From contig NZ_PPXD01000007.1 in the NCBI RefSeq assembly GCF_002909375.1, positions 124,001-188,000 on the forward strand: 64,000 nt of DNA, given 5' to 3'. Positions 51,271 to 64,000 of this stretch are shown one piece after another. Under the pieces are notes generated by a model. It saw only the letters and a program-made list of their open reading frames with translations. It was not told the DNA's origin and did not search any database. The position numbers were made by a program, and so were the translations under genes. How positions within the stretch are numbered: the stretch's first letter is position 1; the number at the start of each line of letters is the position of its first letter. Origin of the DNA: Cryobacterium zongtaii. Lineage in GTDB: Bacteria; Actinomycetota; Actinomycetes; Actinomycetales; Microbacteriaceae.

Positions 51271-52475
51271 CCGAGGACCTCCAGTCCTGGCAGTCGCTTA
51301 CCCTCGAGGAACTCGAGGCTGGCGCCACCGCCGGTAGAAATATGACCGAACTGGTCATCGTTGAAACCGAGGATGCGCACGGCAGCGGCGGAGTCTCCTC
51401 CGCCGACAACGCTGAGCCCATTGACCTCGGTGAGTGCGGCGGCAACCGTGCGGGTGCCGTCCGCGAAGGGTGCCAGTTCGAAAACGCCCATCGGGCCGTT
51501 CCAGAACACGGTCTTCGACACCCGGATGATTGCAGCGAATGCGGCCGCGGTGTCGGGTCCGATGTCCAGGCCCAGTCCGGCAGCGCCGAACGGGGTGTCC
51601 TCGATCTGATCGGCCGGCGTGGTGACGTACTCGGCGTCTGCCCCGAACTTGGAGGCGACGACGACGTCGGTCGGCAGGACGATCTTCACACCGAGACGGT
51701 CGGCCTCGGCGAGGTAACCGCGAACGGTCTCGATCTGGTCGACCTCGAGCAGGCTGGCGCCGACCTTGTGGCCTTGGGCCGCGAGGAAGGTGAACAGCAT
51801 GCCGCCGCCGATCAGGAGCGAGTTCACCCGCGGCAGCAGGTGGCCGATGACCCCGAGCTTGTCCGACACCTTCGAGCCGCCGAGGATCACCGTGTACGGC
51901 GCCTCGGGCTTCTCGGTGAGGCGGTCGAGTACGTCGAGCTCTGCTGCGATGAGCAGGCCGGCCGCGCTCGGCAGGATCTGGGCCAGGTCGAAGACGCTGG
52001 CCTGCTTGCGGTGGACGACGCCGAAGCCGTCGGAGACCAGGGCATCGCCGAGCGCCGAGAGCTCGGTGGCGAAGGCCACCCGCTCGGTTTCGACCTTGCT
52101 GGTTTCGCCCGCGTTGAAGCGCAGGTTCTCCAGTACGACGATGTCACCGTCTGTCAGAGCCGCGACCGCGGCCTGGGCAGATTCTCCGACGGTGTCGGTG
52201 GCGAACGCCACCGGGGAACCGATCAGTTCGGCCAGACGCGCCGCAACGGGCGCCAGGCTGTACTTGGGGTTGACCTGGCCGTCAGGGCGCCCGAGGTGAG
52301 AAACGATCACCAGACGGGCACCCTGCTCGACCAGAGCCTTGAGGGTGGGCAGGGACGCCCGCACGCGGCCATCGTCGGTGATCTGACCGTCCTTCAACGG
52401 AACGTTCAGATCACACCGAACGATGACGCGCTTGCCGTGGAGCGATCCCAGCGATTCGATAGTGCGAAGCGTCAC
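51261..52475 (-). CDS. pgk: Phosphoglycerate kinase
   Basis: A 404-residue glycolytic kinase: RCDLNVPLKDG, SHLGRPDG, ILGGSKVSDKL and the GGGDSAAAV nucleotide loop. GTG start at 52475, 14 bp after gap. The common ENLRF reads VLENLRF here. Confidence 0.97.
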   Translation of the reverse strand: MTLRTIESLGSLHGKRVIVRCDLNVPLKDGQITDDGRVRASLPTLKALVEQGARLVIVSHLGRPDGQVNPKYSLAPVAARLAELIGSPVAFATDTVGESAQAAVAALTDGDIVVLENLRFNAGETSKVETERVAFATELSALGDALVSDGFGVVHRKQASVFDLAQILPSAAGLLIAAELDVLDRLTEKPEAPYTVILGGSKVSDKLGVIGHLLPRVNSLLIGGGMLFTFLAAQGHKVGASLLEVDQIETVRGYLAEADRLGVKIVLPTDVVVASKFGADAEYVTTPADQIEDTPFGAAGLGLDIGPDTAAAFAAIIRVSKTVFWNGPMGVFELAPFADGTRTVAAALTEVNGLSVVGGGDSAAAVRILGFNDDQFGHISTGGGASLEFLEGKRLPGLEVLGWQ

Positions 52476-52489
52476 TGCGTGTCCCTTAG

Positions 52490-53572
<1,083 letters not shown>

Positions 53573-54199
53573 CTAGGAGAGCAGCAGGAGTCCGCTGGTC
53601 TTCTCGCGAGCGGCGACGAATCGCGCCTGGACGTTCTCCCAGTCGACGATGTTCCAGAACGCCTTGACGTAGTCGGCGCGCACGTTCTGGTAGTCGAGGT
53701 AGTAGGCGTGCTCCCAGACATCGAGCATGAGGATCGGTACCGTGCCGGCCGCGAAGTTGGCCTGCTGGTCGAAGAACTGCTGGATGATCAGGCGCTGACC
53801 GATGGAGTCCCAGGCCAGCACTGACCAGCCGGAACCCTGCACGCCCATCGCGGTGGCCGCGAAGTGCGCCTGGAACTTATCGAAGGAACCGAAGAAGTCG
53901 TCGATTGCGCTGGCCAGTTCACCGACCGGCTTGTCGCCACCGTTCGGGGACATGTTGGTCCAGAAGATCGAGTGGTTGACGTGGCCGCCGAGGTTGAACG
54001 CGAGGTCCTTCTCGAGCTTGTTGACGTACACGAGACTGCCTGAGTCGCGAGCCTCCGCCAGCTGGGCGAGGGCGGTGTTGGCGCCGGTCACGTAGGCCTG
54101 GTGGTGCTTGCTGTGGTGGAGTTCCATGATGGTGCCGCTGATACTCGGCGCGAGCGCAGAGTAGTCGTAAGCCAGTTCAGGCAGGGTGTATTCGGCCAT
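53573..54199 (-). CDS. sodA: Superoxide dismutase (Mn/Fe family)
   Basis: A 208-residue dismutase. Metal ligands are in [19 protein letters not shown] and [12 protein letters not shown]. Mn versus Fe preference cannot be decided from sequence alone. No signal peptide, so cytoplasmic. ATG at 54199 (MAEYTLPEL). Confidence 0.96.
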   Translation of the reverse strand: MAEYTLPELAYDYSALAPSISGTIMELHHSKHHQAYVTGANTALAQLAEARDSGSLVYVNKLEKDLAFNLGGHVNHSIFWTNMSPNGGDKPVGELASAIDDFFGSFDKFQAHFAATAMGVQGSGWSVLAWDSIGQRLIIQQFFDQQANFAAGTVPILMLDVWEHAYYLDYQNVRADYVKAFWNIVDWENVQARFVAAREKTSGLLLLS

Positions 54200-54286
54200 A
54201 GCTCGTATCTCCTCATTGTGTGGCAGCGACGCGATTTCTCTCGTCATCTGCACTGTAAGTGACCTTTTTAGTCTACTCAGGTGAAT

Positions 54287-54304
54287 AGGGGACGTTAGTC
54301 CCCT
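54287..54304 (-). terminator. Hairpin between whiA and sodA
   Basis: Perfect 7-bp stem aggggac/gtcccct with loop GTTA, 34 bp after the whiA stop. Short and without a T-run at once after it; could be a whiA terminator or part of the sodA control region. Confidence 0.4.
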
Positions 54305-54338
54305 CTTACCGGTGTGCAGGCCGTCAGCGGAGGGGTGA

Positions 54339-55319
54339 TCAGACGTCGTCGAGATCGGCCGGCAGGTTGGCGTCGGTGCCGGGGATGCCCAGGTCGACGG
54401 CCTTCTTGTCTGCCATCGCCAGGAGGCGCCGGATCCGGCCGGCCACCGCGTCCTTGGTCATGGGCGGGTCGGCGTGGTGGCCGAGTTCGTCGAGGCTGGA
54501 GTCTCGGAAGGACAGGCGCAGCTCCCCCGCATATCGCAGGTGTTCCGGGATGTCGTCGCCGAGGATTTCCATCGCCCTGTCGACCCGGGCGCACGCCGCG
54601 ACCGCGGCCTGGGCGGAGCGGCGCAGGTTGGCGTCGTCGAAGTTCACCAGGCGGTTGGCCGTGGCACGCACCTCGCGGCGTTGGCGCAGCGCTTCCCAGT
54701 TGAGCACGGTTTCCGCGGCGCCCATCTGCACGAGCATCGCGCCGATGGCGTCACCGTCACGGATGACGACGCGGTGGACGCCGCGTACCTCGCGGGCCTT
54801 CGCGACGATGCCGAGGCGCCCGGCGGCACCCACGATGGCCATGGCGGCCTCGTTGCCCGGGCAGACGACTTCGAGGGCGGCGGAGCGACCGGGGTCGGTC
54901 AGCGAGCCGGCCGCGAGGAACGCACCACGCCAGACCGCGGCGATCTCTTCCTTCGAACCCGTCGTCAGACGGTTGGGCAGTCCACGGATGGGGCGGCGGC
55001 GGGCGTCGAGCAGTCCCGTCTGCCTGGCCAGTGTTTCGCCGCCGTCGAGCACCCGCACGAGGTAGTGGTTGGTGCGGCGGAGCCCGGACGCCGTGATCAC
55101 AGACACGTCGCTGCGCACGCCGTACAGTTCGGCGAGGTCCTTCCGCACCCGGCGGGCCAACAGCGGGGTATCGAGTTCCGACTCGATGGCGATTCGACCG
55201 GAGATCATGTGCAGACCGCCGGAGAAACGCAGGATCGTCGCCAGTTCGGCCGCGCGAACCGTGGTCTTCGAAACGTCGACGCGGGATAGTTCATCTTTGA
55301 CGTCGATGGTGAGTGCCAA
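54339..55319 (-). CDS. whiA: DNA-binding protein WhiA
   Basis: A 326-residue regulator with two LAGLIDADG-like halves ([12 protein letters not shown] region) and a C-terminal helix-turn-helix ([23 protein letters not shown]). In sporulating relatives it works with WhiB for cell division control; in non-sporulating ones its role is unclear. TTG start at 55319 ([14 protein letters not shown]) fits the family N-terminus. Follows rapZ by 58 bp. Confidence 0.95.
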   Translation of the reverse strand: MALTIDVKDELSRVDVSKTTVRAAELATILRFSGGLHMISGRIAIESELDTPLLARRVRKDLAELYGVRSDVSVITASGLRRTNHYLVRVLDGGETLARQTGLLDARRRPIRGLPNRLTTGSKEEIAAVWRGAFLAAGSLTDPGRSAALEVVCPGNEAAMAIVGAAGRLGIVAKAREVRGVHRVVIRDGDAIGAMLVQMGAAETVLNWEALRQRREVRATANRLVNFDDANLRRSAQAAVAACARVDRAMEILGDDIPEHLRYAGELRLSFRDSSLDELGHHADPPMTKDAVAGRIRRLLAMADKKAVDLGIPGTDANLPADLDDV

Positions 55320-55377
55320 TCGTCATTTCCATTCTGTTGTTCGGGCCGGCCGTCACGTTGGACGGCAGACCGTGTCG

Positions 55378-56253
55378 TTATTCTCGTCCGAGGTCGCGGT
55401 GCTTGAGGCTTACCGCGACGCCGGGAAATTCTTGGAGCAGGCCGGCGAGTTCCCTCGCCATGGCCACCGAGCGGTGCTTGCCTCCGGTGCAGCCGATGGC
55501 GATGGTGGCGTGACGCTTGTTCTCGCGCTGGTAGCCGGCGAGCACCGGTCGGACGGCGGCCGCGTAGCTGGTGATGAACTCACGCGCACCGTCCTGGCCG
55601 AGCACGTATTCGCTGACCTCGGGGTCGAGGCCGGTGTGCGAGCGAAGTTCGGGGATCCAAAACGGATTCGGCAGGAACCGGGCGTCGGCGACCATGTCGA
55701 CATCGGTGGGTAACCCGTACTTGAACCCGAAACTCATCACGGTGAGGTGCAGCCCGGCCGCGTTCTCCGCAGCGAAACGCTCGGTGATCGTGGTGGCGAG
55801 CTGGTGGATGTTGAGATCCGACGTGTCGATGACGATGTCGCAGGATTCCCGCACGACGGCCAGCCGGGTGCGCTCGGCGGAGATGCCGTCCAGGATCGTC
55901 CCCTCACCCTGTAGCGGGTGGGGGCGCCGAACCGCTTCGAATCGGCGGACGAGCACATCGTCACGCGCTTCGAGGAAGATCACCCGGACCTGGGTGCCGC
56001 TGCGGAGCGCCTGGACGAGTTCCTGGAAGTCGCCGAAGAAGTCCCGGCCACGGATGTCGACGACGGCCGCGATCTTGGGCAGGCTGGTGCCCGCCCGTCC
56101 GACGAGCTCGACCAGCGGGCGCAGCATCTGCGGCGGCAGGTTGTCGACCACGTACCAGCCGAGGTCCTCCAGCGCGTTGGCGACGGTCGATCGACCGGCG
56201 CCGGACATGCCGGTAACGATCAGCATTTCCTGCTTTTCGGTGTCCGTGCTCAT
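55378..56253 (-). CDS. rapZ: RapZ/YvcJ family nucleotide-binding protein
   Basis: A 291-residue P-loop protein. Walker A GMSGAGRST (15-23) has Arg in place of the usual Lys; the C-terminal GCTGGKHRSV motif is intact. In E. coli RapZ targets GlmY/GlmZ RNAs; the actinobacterial role is not established. Located between uvrC and whiA. The usual intervening yvcK gene is absent. Confidence 0.94.
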   Translation of the reverse strand: MSTDTEKQEMLIVTGMSGAGRSTVANALEDLGWYVVDNLPPQMLRPLVELVGRAGTSLPKIAAVVDIRGRDFFGDFQELVQALRSGTQVRVIFLEARDDVLVRRFEAVRRPHPLQGEGTILDGISAERTRLAVVRESCDIVIDTSDLNIHQLATTITERFAAENAAGLHLTVMSFGFKYGLPTDVDMVADARFLPNPFWIPELRSHTGLDPEVSEYVLGQDGAREFITSYAAAVRPVLAGYQRENKRHATIAIGCTGGKHRSVAMARELAGLLQEFPGVAVSLKHRDLGRE

Positions 56254-56313
56254 GCTGGATTACGCCTTCGGTCGAAGTTAGTGAATGTCCAGCCTACCGA
56301 CCGGGGGGCGTCT

Positions 56314-58272
56314 CTAGGCGCGCAGGTGCCGGTGAATGCCCTCGGCGAGGGCAGGTCCGATCCCCCGGATCTCGGCGATCGAGTCGACCGACGCCTCTCT
56401 GAGGCGGGCGACCGACCCGAAGTGCACCAACAGCACTTTGATGCGGGCGGGGCCCAAGCCGGGAATTTCGCCGAGGATGGTGTTGATGTCCCGCTTTCGT
56501 CTGGCGCGCTGATGAGTGATGGCGAAGCGGTGCGCTTCGTCGCGGATGCGTTGGATGAGGAACAAGGCGTCGCTGTTGCGCGGCAGGATCACCGGGTACT
56601 CGGAATCCGGCAGCCAGATTTCCTCCAGCCGTTTCGCGATGCCGCACAGGGTGATGCCCTGGACTCCGGACTCCCGCAGGGCGCGTGCCGCTGCCGCGAC
56701 CTGCGGTTGCCCGCCGTCGACGATGAGCAGGTTCGGTTGGTAGCGGAATTTCGCTCGTTTCGCTGTTGGGTCCGCCTCGTCCGCGGCGGGCTCGTCCGCG
56801 CCGGAGGCCTCCGCGACGATCATGCCGTCAAGCGGGTTGGCCGGCACCGCGATGACGCCGCCCTTCGGCAGAGCCTCCGGGGTGGCGTCGTCGGGAACCA
56901 GGTAGGCCAGCCGCCGGGTGAGGACCCGATACAGGGAATCGGTGTCGTCGGTGGACTCCGGGACACCGAACCGGCGGTACTCGTCCTTCCGCGGCAGCCC
57001 GTCCTCGAAGACCACCATGGAGGCCACGATGTTGGTCCCGCCGAGATGCGACACGTCGTAGCACTCCATCCGGAGCGGGGCGGATTCCATGCCCAGTGCC
57101 TCCTGGAGGTCCTCGAGGGCCTTCGATCTGGCGACGAAGTCGGAGCTGCGCCGGGTCTTGTAGAGCATCAGCGCCTGCTTGGCGTTCTGGGTGGCCGTGA
57201 CCAGCAGGGCGGCCTTCTCGCCGCGCTGGGCCGCGACGAGCCGCACCTTGCGGTGCGCGATCTCGCCGAGCCAGCCTTCGAGGGCGTCGGCGTCGTCCGG
57301 CAGCTCCGGCAGCACGATTTCCCGGGGCGGCACGGCGTCGCCGGTGTACGCGGTCTGCATGATCGAGTCGATCAGTTCACTGATGCTCAGGTCAAGTTCC
57401 TTGTCGACGACCCAGCCGCGCACACCGCGGATGCGCCCGCCGCGCACGATGAACAGCTGAACGGCCGCGGCGAGCTCGTCCTGTTCGATCGCGAACAGGT
57501 CGATGTCGACGTTGTCGCGCAGCACGACGGCGCTCTTCTCCAGCACGGCGTTGAGCGCCTTCACCTGGTCGCGCCGCCTGGCGGCGGTTTCGTAGTCCTG
57601 CGCCAGAGCGGCGTCCTTCATCTGGGCCGTGAGGCTGTTGATGAGCTTGCGATCCTGGCTGCCCATGAAACTGACGAATTCGTTGACGATCTTGCGGTGT
57701 TCCTCGATGCCCACCTTGCCGGAGCAGGGCCCGAAGCAGCGACCGATCTGGCCGGCGAAGCAGGGCTTGCCCGACTGCATGGCACGCTTGTAGTTGGCGT
57801 TGTTGCAGGTGCGGATCGGGAAGGCCTTGAGCATCAGGTCGATGGTCTCGTGCACGGCCCACACCTTGGGGTACGGCCCGAAGTAGCGGGCGCCCTTGAT
57901 GCCGGACGTGCGGGTCACGAGCGCCCGCGGTGCCTCGTCCGCCAGGGTCACCGCGAGGTACGGGTACGACTTGTCGTCCTTGAACTGCACGTTGAACGGC
58001 GGGTCGAATTCGTTGATCCAGGTCCACTCGAGCTGCAGCGCCTCGATCTCTGTGCCCACGGTCGTCCATTCGACGCTGGTCGCCGTCGTCACCATCCGCC
58101 TGGTGCGTTCATGCAGGCTGCTCAGCGGCGCGAAGTAGTTACTCAGCCGGGCACGCAGGTTCTTGGCCTTGCCCACGTACAGCACCCGCCGGGAGGCGTC
58201 GCGAAACCTGTAGACACCGGGTTGGGTGGGGATCTCCCCGGGCTTGGGGCGATAGCTCAGAGCGTCAGACAT
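56314..58272 (-). CDS. uvrC: Excinuclease ABC subunit C
   Basis: A 652-residue dual-incision endonuclease. GIY-YIG domain at the N-terminus ([20 protein letters not shown]), UvrBC-binding helix near 200-235, RNase H-like domain with CYDVSHLGG and DGGQPQ, and two C-terminal HhH motifs ([20 protein letters not shown]). Starts 12 bp after uvrA. Confidence 0.97.
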   Translation of the reverse strand: MSDALSYRPKPGEIPTQPGVYRFRDASRRVLYVGKAKNLRARLSNYFAPLSSLHERTRRMVTTATSVEWTTVGTEIEALQLEWTWINEFDPPFNVQFKDDKSYPYLAVTLADEAPRALVTRTSGIKGARYFGPYPKVWAVHETIDLMLKAFPIRTCNNANYKRAMQSGKPCFAGQIGRCFGPCSGKVGIEEHRKIVNEFVSFMGSQDRKLINSLTAQMKDAALAQDYETAARRRDQVKALNAVLEKSAVVLRDNVDIDLFAIEQDELAAAVQLFIVRGGRIRGVRGWVVDKELDLSISELIDSIMQTAYTGDAVPPREIVLPELPDDADALEGWLGEIAHRKVRLVAAQRGEKAALLVTATQNAKQALMLYKTRRSSDFVARSKALEDLQEALGMESAPLRMECYDVSHLGGTNIVASMVVFEDGLPRKDEYRRFGVPESTDDTDSLYRVLTRRLAYLVPDDATPEALPKGGVIAVPANPLDGMIVAEASGADEPAADEADPTAKRAKFRYQPNLLIVDGGQPQVAAAARALRESGVQGITLCGIAKRLEEIWLPDSEYPVILPRNSDALFLIQRIRDEAHRFAITHQRARRKRDINTILGEIPGLGPARIKVLLVHFGSVARLREASVDSIAEIRGIGPALAEGIHRHLRA

Positions 58273-58284
58273 GTTCTCCTGCGC

Positions 58285-61155
<2,871 letters not shown>

Positions 61156-61165
61156 TCGAGTCTAT

Positions 61166-61251
61166 GCAGTACCACCGACACCGCAGTGCCACCGTCACCG
61201 CAGTGCCACCGACAGCGCAGTGCCTCCCGACAGCGCAGTGCCGCCCGACCC
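61166..61251. repeat. 17-bp tandem repeat between uvrB and uvrA
   Basis: Five units of gcagtgccaccgacagc type (17, 17, 17, 18, 17 bp), starting 1 bp beyond the uvrB stop codon and ending 10 bp before the uvrA start. They fill almost the whole 97-bp gap and leave little room for a separate uvrA promoter. Confidence 0.9.
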
Positions 61252-61252
61252 G

Positions 61253-63316
<2,064 letters not shown>

Positions 63317-63325
63317 GCTTCCAGT

Positions 63326-63970
63326 CTAAGGAGCGCCACCGACACTGGAGTCGGAGTGGGCGGGCCGGTGGTTTGCGCGAAGCTTCGAATCCCACAGCCG
63401 GTCGACCTGGGCCAGGGTCTCGTCGAGGGAGCCCATCGAGTCGATCACGACGTCGGCGACGGCGAGGCGGTCGGCGTCGCCGGCCTGGACGCTGATCCGG
63501 CGGCGGGCGTCGTCTTCCGGCATGCCGCGCAGCTCGACCATGCGGCGCACCCGAGTCTCGGCTTCGGCGTGGACGACCACGATCAGGTCGAAGGGGTGAC
63601 CGACGGACGCCTCAACCAACAGGGGAACGTCGTAGACGACGACGGCCTCAGGGTCGGCGCGCTCGGCGGCGGCGATGGCCGCGCTGGAGAGCGCACGCAC
63701 GGCGGGGTGGACCACGTTGTTGAGGACGCTGAGGGCGGTGGGGTTGCCGAACACTATCGAGCCCAGGCGGGCGCGGTTGAGGCTGCCGTCCTCGGCGATG
63801 ACTTCGGGGCCGAAGATGTCGGCGATATGGGCCAGCGCATCGGTGCCCGGCGCCACGGCCGCCCGGGCGAGCTGATCGGCGTCGATCACCGCGGCTCCGT
63901 GCTCGGCGAATCGCTTCGCCACGGTGCTCTTGCCCGATGCGATCCCGCCGGTCAACCCAATCAAGTACAC
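63326..63970 (-). CDS. coaE: Dephospho-CoA kinase
   Basis: A 214-residue kinase catalysing the last step of coenzyme A synthesis. P-loop GLTGGIASGKST at 5-16, DADQLAR near 31 and DVPLLVE near 114. GTG start at 63970. Upstream of uvrB on the same strand; the gene before it is outside the window. Confidence 0.96.
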   Translation of the reverse strand: MYLIGLTGGIASGKSTVAKRFAEHGAAVIDADQLARAAVAPGTDALAHIADIFGPEVIAEDGSLNRARLGSIVFGNPTALSVLNNVVHPAVRALSSAAIAAAERADPEAVVVYDVPLLVEASVGHPFDLIVVVHAEAETRVRRMVELRGMPEDDARRRISVQAGDADRLAVADVVIDSMGSLDETLAQVDRLWDSKLRANHRPAHSDSSVGGAP

Positions 63971-64000
63971 CGCCCCATGCTAACGGAGGGGCGCTGCTTA

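Noticed and set aside
63971-64000. Stop codon of an upstream gene at the right edge
   Set aside because: A TAA read on the minus strand at 63998-64000 might be the end of a neighbouring gene, but three bases cannot support a call.

Overview
This 64 kb window is a contiguous piece of a high-GC actinobacterial chromosome. The best fit is the family Microbacteriaceae, possibly Cryobacterium or a relative; this rests on gene content and order, not on a database search. Actinobacterial markers include RbpA, WhiA, OpcA, DUF3097, DUF3099, an imuA'-imuB-dnaE2 cassette, a sufBD-Rieske-sufCT operon, GTG/TTG starts and 4-bp ATGA/GTGA overlaps. I see no rRNA, tRNA, CRISPR array, insertion sequence or prophage. 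It looks like core chromosome with housekeeping operons and almost no accessory DNA. No gap between genes exceeds 300 bases.

Layout. 0-6 kb: ABC-F ATPase with a small overlapping gene, HAD hydrolase, J-domain/NERD-like protein, DUF1345 membrane protein, SMP-30 lactonase and a 54-residue membrane peptide. 5.8-13.4 kb: damage-tolerance block. An SRAP/HMCES-type gene diverges from imuA-imuB-dnaE2-DUF3097, with a near-consensus LexA box lying in the imuA promoter. 13.6-25.2 kb: cold shock protein, Lrp regulator, SF2 helicase, SGNH hydrolase, D,D-carboxypeptidase, SpoU methyltransferase, sirtuin, histidine phosphatase, glycosyltransferase, alpha/beta hydrolase and trehalose synthase. 25.2-29.6 kb: bL31 type B, an orphan ABC ATPase, divergent glgA/glgC, and serB. 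29.6-33.6 kb: fabG, a DUF3099-small protein-SURF1 operon and a second ABC-F ATPase. 33.7-38.7 kb: TetR regulator and suf Fe-S assembly operon. 39-49.6 kb: heme A synthesis (ctaA, ctaB) and the pentose phosphate operon tkt-tal-pgi-zwf-opcA-pgl. 49.6-54.2 kb: rbpA, secG, gap-pgk-tpiA and sodA. 54.3-64 kb: coaE-uvrB-uvrA-uvrC-rapZ-whiA on the minus strand.

Functional themes. DNA repair is heavily represented: SRAP, the ImuA/ImuB/DnaE2 mutasome and the full UvrABC system. Central carbon metabolism (glycolysis, pentose phosphate, glycogen/trehalose) and respiratory cofactor assembly (heme A, SURF1, Fe-S) make up most of the rest.

The most unusual signal is not a gene. Short direct tandem repeats (8-18 bp units) sit at the 3' ends of several unrelated genes: the first ABC-F gene, imuB, the helicase, the histidine phosphatase, the DUF3099 gene and uvrB, with one more tract between ctaA and ctaB. 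In at least three cases the unit contains the stop codon. A 61-bp direct repeat pair (ctaA-ctaB gap) and an 89-bp imperfect palindrome (behind the cold shock gene) are further unexplained intergenic structures.
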